This document shows, one piece after another, positions 1 through 4,652 of a DNA stretch of 5,773 nt (its first letter is position 1; each line of letters begins with the position of its first letter). The stretch comes from Xanthobacteraceae bacterium. Its GTDB lineage: Bacteria > Pseudomonadota > Alphaproteobacteria > Rhizobiales > Xanthobacteraceae. Under the pieces are notes generated by a model that was not told where the DNA came from, did no database searches, and saw only the letters and a program-made list of their open reading frames with translations. The translations under genes were made by a program, and so were the position numbers. The DNA lies in NCBI GenBank assembly GCA_030039105.1, contig JASHQO010000122.1, positions 1 to 5,773 of the forward strand, given 5' to 3'.

Positions 1-55
1 TGATGCCTGGCAATCAATAAAATCTTTCAACCCACTCGAATCAGTATTTGCATTT

Positions 56-427
56 TTGTCACGGCGCCCAGATCTTACAAGAGATATCGCTCTTGAGATC
101 GGTTCTCGGTGGAACGGCGGCATCGTCGAGGATGATAGTGTGGGTGAGCACAAAATGCGCGATTTGGTTGACCTCGCGGAAGGTAAAAGGCGCAACACTT
201 TTTGGATCGGCGAAATCACGCGCTGTAACCTGTGCGGCCATGACTTCGAGAATGACAAATACATGGCGGACGCAGCAATAATAGGTCACACATGGGCAAA
301 TATATGTGCCCGATGCTTTGAGGAGCATGAAGCGGAAATTGGTTGGGGAAAGGGTCAACTGTATCTTCGTACGGATCAGGGGTGGCTTCTTGTGGCTGGG
401 TTTGGCCCGGAAGAACAGGACGAATAA
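56..427 (+). CDS. Small zinc-ribbon-like hypothetical protein, possibly 5'-partial
   Basis: Encodes an acidic soluble protein of unknown function. Counting from the TTG at 56 (123 residues), two CxxC pairs (C57/C60 in CNLC and C84/C87 in CARC) look like a four-cysteine zinc site. The region after them (HTWANICARC, then GWGKGQLY) resembles small bacterial zinc-ribbon proteins with a G-x-WANMC...GTGKGQ pattern; that is recalled, not searched. The start is uncertain. The frame has no stop back to position 2, so the gene may begin outside the window. TTG 56 has no Shine-Dalgarno sequence, while GTG 140 has GAGGA (128-132) seven bases upstream and ATG 155 has GGTGAG six bases upstream, which would give 95 or 90 residues still containing both CxxC pairs. 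Base composition is clearly more AT-rich than the downstream genes, and three ATA codons occur within a dozen codons near the second CxxC, suggesting foreign origin. No signal peptide or membrane segment is visible. Confidence 0.6.
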   Translation: MSRRPDLTRDIALEIGSRWNGGIVEDDSVGEHKMRDLVDLAEGKRRNTFWIGEITRCNLCGHDFENDKYMADAAIIGHTWANICARCFEEHEAEIGWGKGQLYLRTDQGWLLVAGFGPEEQDE

Positions 428-521
428 ATCGCTCGGAGTTCTAAGCTATCCTCTAAATCGCTTCGCTCACGCGGACTGCGACAAAACATTTATTGGCTCG
501 TGTCGGAAGTCGCGCCGGCCA

Positions 522-540
522 TTCGTGCTCGGGACACGAA
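522..540 (+). other. Small hairpin just upstream of a ribosome-binding site
   Basis: TTCGTG (522-527) and CACGAA (535-540) form a 6-bp stem with a 7-base loop, ending ten bases before the GGAGG of the next gene. A competing pairing also exists: TCGTGTC (498-504) can pair with GACACGA (533-539). The rest of 428-561 shows no convincing sigma-70 promoter and no terminator with a T run. A role in translation or mRNA processing is only a possibility. Confidence 0.3.
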
Positions 541-550
541 GCACAAAACC

Positions 551-555
551 GGAGG
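551..555 (+). promoter_or_regulatory. Shine-Dalgarno GGAGG fixing the GTG start at 562
   Basis: GGAGG lies six bases before GTG 562. The alternative in-frame TTG at 493 has no such site and would add 23 residues upstream of a domain that already begins in the normal way (MRKIIAITQV), so 562 is preferred. Confidence 0.8.
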
Positions 556-561
556 CAAATA

Positions 562-1161
562 GTGCGAAAAATCATTGCCATCACCCAAGTCACCCTGGAC
601 GGCGTCATGCAAGCGCCCGGAGGGCCCGAGGAGGATCCGACGAACGGGTTCACCCATGGCGGCTGGGCCATGCTGTTCCTGGACGAGGCCGCGAAGCGGG
701 TCATTGACGAGACCATCGCCGGCGATTTCGACATGCTGTTGGGACGCCGGACCTACGATATCTTTGCCGCCTACTGGCCGCACCAGGGCGACAACCCGAT
801 TGCGAAAGCGTTCAACAAGGCGACGAAATATGTCGCCACGCGCGGGCTCGGCCAAGAACTCGGCTGGGAGAACGCGCAGCGCATCGGCGGCGATGTCGTG
901 GACGGGGTCCGCCGGCTGAAGGCAGCGGACGGGCCGGTGGTGCACATCTGGGGTAGCGCCAACTTGCTGCAGACGCTGATCGCCGCCGACGTCATCGACG
1001 AATATCGCTTCTGGGTCTTTCCGGTGGTGCTCGGTAAAGGCAAGCGGCTGTTCGAAACCGGCGTCCCGCCGCGGCGGCTCGCGCTGGTTTCAACCGGCAG
1101 CACGCCAAAGGGCGTCCTCTTCAACACCTACCGGCCCGTCGGGCCGCTGCAGACCTCGTAG
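562..1161 (+). CDS. Dihydrofolate reductase family protein (RibD C-terminal domain)
   Basis: A 199-residue cytoplasmic protein made of one RibD_C/DHFR-like fold, the fold used by NADPH-dependent reductases of pteridine and riboflavin precursors. Members of this stand-alone group (YyaP/YwjB-like) are often annotated as dihydrofolate reductases, but their substrate is usually unknown. Visible landmarks: the first strand and loop TLDGVMQAPGGPEED (11-25), followed by HGGWA; LLGRRTYDIFAAYWP (59-73), the typical helix-entry and nucleotide-binding segment; VVHIWGSANLLQTLI (126-140), the glycine-containing dinucleotide-binding turn; and FPVVLGKGKRLFE (153-165) near the end. Length fits the family (about 180-200). 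The GTG start is supported by a strong GGAGG. The stop codon TAG (1159-1161) lies inside the left end of a palindromic repeat. The gene converges with the higA-like gene downstream. The fold assignment is firm; the true substrate is not known. Confidence 0.9.
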   Translation: MRKIIAITQVTLDGVMQAPGGPEEDPTNGFTHGGWAMLFLDEAAKRVIDETIAGDFDMLLGRRTYDIFAAYWPHQGDNPIAKAFNKATKYVATRGLGQELGWENAQRIGGDVVDGVRRLKAADGPVVHIWGSANLLQTLIAADVIDEYRFWVFPVVLGKGKRLFETGVPPRRLALVSTGSTPKGVLFNTYRPVGPLQTS

Positions 1162-1245
1162 GGTAGCTGAGCGCAGCGAAGCCCACGCGGACTTTGCGGA
1201 CGCAATGCATGGGCACGGCGCTTTCGCGCCTTGGCCCACCCTACG
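1157..1245. repeat. 89-bp palindromic repeat between two convergent genes
   Basis: The ends are perfect 8-bp inverted repeats, CGTAGGGT (1157-1164) and ACCCTACG (1238-1245). Inside, GCCCA (1181-1185) can pair with TGGGC (1210-1214), and GGCGC (1217-1221) pairs with GCGCC (1226-1230) around a TTTC loop, flanked by GGGC/GCCC. It fills the whole gap between the DHFR-family stop codon and the stop codon of the minus-strand antitoxin. From memory, repeats beginning CGTAGGGTGGGC are scattered through Bradyrhizobium-type genomes; copy number cannot be checked here. It may serve as a two-way transcription end or mRNA-stabilising structure. Confidence 0.75.
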
Positions 1246-1249
1246 CGCT

Positions 1250-1546
1250 TCACGCCGCGTCGGCCGGACGGACGCGACGCGCAATTTCGGCGCCGCTTTT
1301 TCGATCCACGACGGTGATGTCGTATTGGCTTTGCAGGTCGAGCCAGAATTGCGCGCTGTTGCCGAAATAGCGTCCGAGGCGAACCGCCGTGTCGCCCGTA
1401 ATCGAGCGGCGCCCGCTCAAAATATCAGTGATCCGCCCTGACGGCACGCCGATGTCGATCGCGAGGCGATTGGCGCTCATCAAGTCCCGCGCAATTAATT
1501 CACGCTTCAGCAGGCGGCCCGGATGGGCTGTGGCTTTGTTTTTCAT
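1250..1546 (-). CDS. higA: HigA-family addiction-module antitoxin (orphan)
   Basis: A 98-residue DNA-binding protein of the HigA antitoxin family, within the XRE helix-turn-helix group. In the usual system HigA neutralises HigB, a ribosome-dependent mRNase, and represses the shared operon. Landmarks: the N-terminal HPGRLLKREL (8-17); the helix-turn-helix from about residue 24 to 50 (SANRLAIDIGVPSGRITDIL, then SGRRSIT); the family signature DTAVRLGRYFGNSAQFWLDL (52-71); and QSQYDI (72-77). Length is normal. The ATG is followed by the expected N-terminus, but the Shine-Dalgarno is weak (GGTAAG-like). HigB is normally encoded just upstream of HigA, here at about 1550-1830. That interval holds a 79-bp repeat starting 19 bases from the ATG and no HigB-like frame, and nothing toxin-like lies downstream either. 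It is therefore an orphan antitoxin in this window, possibly a stand-alone repressor or a decayed module. Confidence 0.87.
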   Translation of the reverse strand: MKNKATAHPGRLLKRELIARDLMSANRLAIDIGVPSGRITDILSGRRSITGDTAVRLGRYFGNSAQFWLDLQSQYDITVVDRKSGAEIARRVRPADAA

Positions 1547-1565
1547 GACGCATGCTTACCATTTT

Positions 1566-1644
1566 CGTCACCACCGGGCTTGACCCGGTGGTCCATGCCG
1601 ACCCGGGGGCCGCATGGATTGCCGGATCAAATCCGGCAATGACG
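1566..1644 (+). repeat. 79-bp cloverleaf-forming repeat, copy 1
   Basis: Order within the element: end CGTC; hairpin A, CCACCGGG and CCCGGTGG around CTTGA; central arm CCAT and ATGG around a 17-base loop; hairpin B, ATTGCCGGA and TCCGGCAAT around TCAAA; end GACG, which pairs with the opening CGTC. The central loop is this copy's own variant (GCCGACCCGGGGGCCGC). The element sits in the 5' leader of the minus-strand antitoxin gene, 19 bases before its ATG. Read on the minus strand it gives the open frame VIAGFDPAIHAAPGSAWTTG, a known source of spurious short protein calls. Confidence 0.9.
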
Positions 1645-2056
1645 CGCGGGACGTTATCCCTCCCCCTATTGACAACGCCCACCCTCGACACCACCTCCAC
1701 AAAACCTTGCGCGGCGACGGGCGTTTCGCGAGCGATCCCGGAAACGGCAGCAAGGGCGGCGCCGAGGCAAAAGAAGGCGCCGCGGTGGAGCGCCAGGAGG
1801 CGCGCCCCCCTCCGTATCTCGCTGCGCCGTCGGCGAGATGCGGAGGGGGGATGCCGCGCCCGAAGCGCAGAAGGCGGTGACGCCGACTGCGTGGCGCGGA
1901 TTCCACCCTGCGCCTCCCGGCGCTCCGCTCCCGTCGCTTTTTGGGGAGCAAATCAATGGCCCCCGGCCGCGTCCGCAAAAACTCGGGCGCAAAGGCGTCG
2001 CGAGAACGTAGTGGCTTGTCTCGCTGTCCTTCTTTTAGCGTTGCGCACAGTTGTCT
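1645..2056. other. Non-coding, repeat-rich spacer between two 79-bp repeats
   Basis: About 410 bases with no gene I can support. Open frames run through it on both strands because it is GC-rich, but their translations are low-complexity (Arg, Pro, Ala, Ser rich), resemble no family and cross the flanking repeats. It contains the strong hairpin at 1805-1850, two GGCGCC palindromes near 1760-1785, and a 6-bp inverted pair GCTCCC (1927-1932) / GGGAGC (1944-1949). The minus-strand reading (for example DLLPKKRRERSA) resembles spurious hypothetical proteins I recall from Bradyrhizobium genomes, so this may itself be part of a longer dispersed repeat. Confidence 0.6.
1805..1850. repeat. Long near-perfect inverted repeat (18-bp stem)
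   Basis: CCCCCCTCCGTATCTCGC (1805-1822) pairs with GCGAGATGCGGAGGGGGG (1833-1850) over all 18 positions, with one G-T wobble (1815 with 1840) and a 10-base loop. No T run follows on either strand, so it is not a canonical intrinsic terminator. It could be a dispersed repeat or an RNA-stabilising element. Confidence 0.75.
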
Positions 2057-2135
2057 CGTCACCACCGGGCTTGACCCGGTGGTCCATGTTGACTCGGGCG
2101 CCGCATGGATTGCCGGATCAAGTCCGGCAATGACG
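2057..2135 (+). repeat. 79-bp cloverleaf-forming repeat, copy 2
   Basis: Same length, orientation and arm layout as copy 1. Differences fall only in the 17-base central loop (here GTTGACTCGGGCGCCGC) and in one base of the hairpin-B loop (TCAAG). It ends 82 bases before the GTG of the dioxygenase-like gene, so it probably lies in or next to that gene's promoter or leader. Confidence 0.9.
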
Positions 2136-2205
2136 GCGTTGGATCACGACCCTGCTTGCACCGCCCCGCCCGGCCCGATAGGCAGGACACAAAATCCCTT
2201 CCTTC

Positions 2206-2210
2206 AGGAG
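2206..2210 (+). promoter_or_regulatory. Shine-Dalgarno AGGAG for the GTG start at 2218
   Basis: AGGAG lies seven bases before GTG 2218. The in-frame ATG at 2233, five codons in, has no comparable site, so the GTG is preferred. Confidence 0.75.
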
Positions 2211-2217
2211 ACCGCCC

Positions 2218-3183
2218 GTGACCGAACCGAACATGGACCTCGCCCATCTCGGCCATGTCGAGATTCTGACGCCGAAGCCCGATGAGTCGCTGAAGTTCTT
2301 CACCGACGTCTTCGGCATGACGGAGTCCGGGCGCAAGGGCGAGAGCGTTTACCTGCGCGGCTGGGACGATTACGAGCGCGCGACGCTCAAGCTCACCGCG
2401 TCGGACACCACGGGCATCGTGCACACCGCCTTCCGCACCCGCAGCCCCGAGGCGCTGGTGCGCCGCGTCGCGGCGCTCAAGGACACGCCCCATCACGTCG
2501 GCTGGATCGACGGCGATATCGGCCACGGCCCGGCCTATCGGTGCCGCGATCCCGACGGCCATCTGATCGAGCTTTATTACGAGACCGAGTGGTACCAGGC
2601 GCCGGCCGAGCTGAAGCCGGCGCTGAAGAACCAGGCGCAAAAATATCCGGCGCGCGGCGTTTCGGTGCGCCGGCTCGATCATCTCAACTTCTTCGCCGTC
2701 GACATTCCGGGCGCGCGGCGCTTCTTCATGGACAAGCTCGGCATGCGCATGACCGAGCAGATCGTGTTCGAGGCCGGCGAGCAGGCGATCTGGCTCACTT
2801 GCACCAACAAGTCCTACGACCTCGCCATCTCGCTCGACCACTCCGGCGTGCCGGGCCGCTTTCATCACGTCACCTTCGCGGTCGACAGCCGCGAGGACGT
2901 GCTGCGCGCCGCCGACATCGCGCTCGAGAACGGCGTGTACATCGAAACCGGCCCGCACAAGCACGCCATCCAGCAGACGTTCTTTCTCTATTTGTACGAG
3001 CCGGGCGGCAACCGGGTCGAGATCGCCAATGCGGGTGCACGGCTCATTCTGGCGCCGGACTGGAAGACCATCGTCTGGAACGAGGCGGAGCGGAAGAAGG
3101 GCCAAGCCTGGGGGCTGAAAACCATCGAGTCGTTCCACAGCCACGGCACGCCGCCCGCGCCGCGCAAGGAAGCGGCGGAGTAG
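2218..3183 (+). CDS. Two-domain extradiol ring-cleavage dioxygenase-like VOC protein (XylE type)
   Basis: A 321-residue cytoplasmic protein with the two-domain vicinal-oxygen-chelate layout of type I extradiol dioxygenases such as catechol 2,3-dioxygenase XylE (307 residues), which use Fe(II) to open catechol rings. The N-terminal VOC domain runs about 8-122 (GHVEILT start, RCRDPDGHLIELYYETEWY end). The catalytic C-terminal domain runs about 152-270. By alignment with XylE recalled from memory, the metal ligands are all present: H155 (LDHLNFF), H217 (second His of FHHVTF) and E268 (GNRVEIAN). The second-shell residues XylE H246 and Y255 match H249 and Y258. The position of XylE H199 (KAHDVAF) is instead Y200 (KSYDLAI). 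An intact iron site implies a functional dioxygenase, but the substrate cannot be named. The gene is flanked by two same-orientation 79-bp repeats, and a flavin oxidoreductase follows 125 bases downstream. Confidence 0.9.
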   Translation: MTEPNMDLAHLGHVEILTPKPDESLKFFTDVFGMTESGRKGESVYLRGWDDYERATLKLTASDTTGIVHTAFRTRSPEALVRRVAALKDTPHHVGWIDGDIGHGPAYRCRDPDGHLIELYYETEWYQAPAELKPALKNQAQKYPARGVSVRRLDHLNFFAVDIPGARRFFMDKLGMRMTEQIVFEAGEQAIWLTCTNKSYDLAISLDHSGVPGRFHHVTFAVDSREDVLRAADIALENGVYIETGPHKHAIQQTFFLYLYEPGGNRVEIANAGARLILAPDWKTIVWNEAERKKGQAWGLKTIESFHSHGTPPAPRKEAAE

Positions 3184-3188
3184 TTCCT

Positions 3189-3267
3189 CGTCACCACCGG
3201 GCTTGACCCGGTGGTCCATACTGACTTGCAGGCCGCATGGATTGCCGGATCAAGTCCGGCAATGACG
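3189..3267 (+). repeat. 79-bp cloverleaf-forming repeat, copy 3
   Basis: Identical to copies 1 and 2 at every paired position; its central loop is ACTGACTTGCAGGCCGC and its hairpin-B loop TCAAG. It begins five bases after the TAG of the dioxygenase-like gene and would form the 3' end of that transcript, where it could protect against exonucleases or attenuate read-through into the oxidoreductase gene. Confidence 0.9.
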
Positions 3268-3308
3268 AAGTGTGGCAATCCGGCGAACCGCTCCTACATT
3301 AAGACGTC

Positions 3309-4331
3309 ATGAAAAAGATCGGCTTCCTCTCCTTCGGGCATTGGACACCCTCGCCGCAATCGCAGACGCGAACCGCGGCGGACGCACTCTTACAGTCGAT
3401 CGAGCTTGCGGTCGCGGCCGAAGAGCTCGGCGCCGACGGCGCGTTCTTTCGCGTCCATCATTACGCCCGCCAACTCGGCTCGCCGTTTCCGCTGCTTGCA
3501 GCCGTCGGCGCGCGGACTAAGCGCATCGAGATCGGCACCGCGGTCATCGACATGCGCTATGAGAATCCGCTGTATATGGCGGAGGACGCCGGCGCCGCCG
3601 ATGTCATCAGCGGCGGCCGCCTGCAGCTCGGCATCAGCCGTGGGTCACCGGAACAGGTAATCGACGGCTGGCGCTATTTCGGCTACGCGCCGCCCGAGGG
3701 CCAGACCGACGCCGACATGGCGCGGCACCACACCGAAGTGTTCCTCGAGGTGTTGCGCGGCAATGGTTTTGCCAAACCCAATCCGCGGCCGATGTTTGCC
3801 AATCCGCCGGGCCTGTTGCGGCTTGAGCCGTATTCGGAAGGGTTGCGCGAGCGCATCTGGTGGGGCGCCGGCTCCGGCGAGACGGCCGAATGGGCCGCCA
3901 AGATCGGCATGAACCTGCAGAGCTCGACGCTGGTCTACGACGAGACCGGCGAGCCGCTGCATATCCAGCAGGCCGGCCAGATCAAAAAATTTCGCGAAGC
4001 CTGGAAGGCGGCCGGCCACGCGCGCGCGCCGCGGGTCTCGGTCAGCCGCAGCATCTTCGCGCTGGTCGACGATCGCGACCGCGCCTATTTCGGCCGCGGC
4101 GGCGACAGCGAAGACAGCATCGGCTTCCTCGGCGACAACCGCCGCGCCGTGTTCGGCCGCACCTACGCCGCCGAGCCGGACGCCCTGGCCGAACAGCTCA
4201 AGCAGGACGAGGCCATCGCCGAAGCCGACACGCTGTTGCTGACGGTGCCCAATCAGCTCGGCGTCGACTACAACGCCCACGTCATCGAGGCGATCCTCAA
4301 GCACGTCGCCCCGGCCATGGGCTGGCGGTGA
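3309..4331 (+). CDS. LLM-class flavin-dependent oxidoreductase (bacterial luciferase-like)
   Basis: A 340-residue cytoplasmic protein with a luciferase-like TIM barrel. The family uses reduced FMN or coenzyme F420, usually supplied by a separate reductase, to oxygenate varied substrates such as long-chain aldehydes, alkanesulfonates and xenobiotics; the substrate here is unknown. Landmarks: first strand KKIGFLSFGHW (2-12); AAEELGADGAFFRVHHYARQ (36-55), where VHH corresponds to the family's EHH-like motif; IEIGTAVID (73-81); and NPLYMAEDAGAADVISGGRL (86-105) continuing into QLGISRGSPEQ (106-116), the core flavin-binding strand-turn. The C-terminal part ends LLLTVPNQLGVDYNAHVIEA plus a short helix. 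Length and both ends look complete. ATG 3309 is the natural N-terminus, yet no Shine-Dalgarno precedes it; a TACATT box lies eight bases upstream, so a near-leaderless transcript is conceivable. It could also be read through from the dioxygenase-like gene. Confidence 0.92.
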   Translation: MKKIGFLSFGHWTPSPQSQTRTAADALLQSIELAVAAEELGADGAFFRVHHYARQLGSPFPLLAAVGARTKRIEIGTAVIDMRYENPLYMAEDAGAADVISGGRLQLGISRGSPEQVIDGWRYFGYAPPEGQTDADMARHHTEVFLEVLRGNGFAKPNPRPMFANPPGLLRLEPYSEGLRERIWWGAGSGETAEWAAKIGMNLQSSTLVYDETGEPLHIQQAGQIKKFREAWKAAGHARAPRVSVSRSIFALVDDRDRAYFGRGGDSEDSIGFLGDNRRAVFGRTYAAEPDALAEQLKQDEAIAEADTLLLTVPNQLGVDYNAHVIEAILKHVAPAMGWR

Positions 4332-4342
4332 GACTGCGACAC

Positions 4343-4372
4343 CGTCATTGCGGGCGGAGTCCGGCAATGACG
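4343..4372. repeat. 30-bp single-hairpin relative of the 79-bp repeat
   Basis: CGTCATTGC (4343-4351) pairs with GCAATGACG (4364-4372); after one G-G mismatch, two more G-C pairs close a 6-base loop. The sequence equals the outer stem of the 79-bp element joined directly to hairpin B, with hairpin A and the central arm absent. It starts 11 bases after the oxidoreductase stop codon and probably marks the 3' end of that transcript, although no T run follows. Confidence 0.8.
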
Positions 4373-4640
4373 AATGGAGGACGTGGCAAACGCCATCTTC
4401 GCCGCCTGCGTAAGCGTCCATTGCAAGCACCGAGGGAATCCGTCATGTCGCCGCGAACCGCGCCGGAGCCCCGTCCTGGCCCGGCGCGGGTCGTCGCCGG
4501 CTAGCCGCGGCCCTTACGCCCGCAAACCAGCCTTGCCGCCCGGCCAATAGGCCGGCTGTTTCCGACCGGGTAAAATTTGCGGATTCGGCCGCAGCCGCCT
4601 GGCTGCGGGCAGCGCCGATATCTCGGAGCAGCAAAGGCGT
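4373..4640. other. Non-coding intergenic stretch
   Basis: No gene can be supported here. A 45-codon Arg/Pro-rich plus-strand frame (4367-4504) has no recognisable features. CCGGCC (4540-4545) and GGCCGG (4550-4555) form a short hairpin around AATA. TAAAAT (4571-4576) is the only AT-rich box close to a sigma-70 -10 element in this GC-rich spacer, but no matching -35 is seen. The stretch probably holds the promoter and leader of the amidotransferase gene. Confidence 0.5.
4589..4608 (+). other. Perfect 8-bp hairpin in the probable leader of the amidotransferase gene
   Basis: CCGCAGCC (4589-4596) and GGCTGCGG (4601-4608) form a perfect stem with the 4-base loop GCCT, 44 bases before the TTG start. 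No T run follows, so it is not a standard terminator. If transcription starts just after the TAAAAT box, it would lie at the 5' end of the mRNA. Confidence 0.4.
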
Positions 4641-4645
4641 GAGGG
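4641..4645 (+). promoter_or_regulatory. Shine-Dalgarno GAGGG for the TTG start at 4653
   Basis: GAGGG ends seven bases before TTG 4653. Nearby GTG codons at 4639 and 4648 are in other frames. The protein that follows (MTAKRPVVGVIG) begins like family members, so the TTG is the likely start. Confidence 0.65.
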
Positions 4646-4652
4646 CGGTGAA

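Noticed and set aside
493..561. Upstream TTG start for the DHFR-family gene
   Set aside because: No Shine-Dalgarno there, while GTG 562 has GGAGG at ideal spacing and starts the domain normally.
1566..1644. The cloverleaf as a tRNA or tRNA-like gene
   Set aside because: No T-loop consensus, no D-loop glycines and no plausible anticodon arm; the central arm has only 4 bp and a 17-base loop.
1669..1674. TTGACA as a -35 promoter box on the plus strand
   Set aside because: No -10 sequence lies 16-18 bases downstream and no plus-strand gene follows nearby.
1910..1942. GCGCC/GGCGC hairpin followed by TTTTT as an intrinsic terminator
   Set aside because: The stem has only 5 bp and the T run begins 14 bases after it; no plus-strand gene ends upstream.
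1552..2133. Long open frames on both strands across the spacer
   Set aside because: They begin and end in repeats, are Arg/Pro/Ala-rich, lack ribosome-binding sites and match no family; GC-rich DNA leaves such frames open by chance.
2059..3219. A 386-codon open frame on the minus strand
   Set aside because: It lies antisense to the dioxygenase-like gene, its ends read through two copies of the 79-bp repeat, and its composition is typical of a high-GC antisense shadow.
1566..3267. The three repeats as a CRISPR array or transposon ends
   Set aside because: Spacing is irregular (491 and 1132 bases), the copies are 79 bp and internally palindromic, and no cas or transposase gene is present.
3645..4430. 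A 261-codon minus-strand frame, and similarly 4773-5357
   Set aside because: Both are antisense shadows of clearly recognisable genes and show no domain of their own.
4367..4504. A 45-codon plus-strand frame after the flavin oxidoreductase
   Set aside because: Starts inside a repeat hairpin, has no ribosome-binding site, and is an Arg/Pro-rich chance frame.
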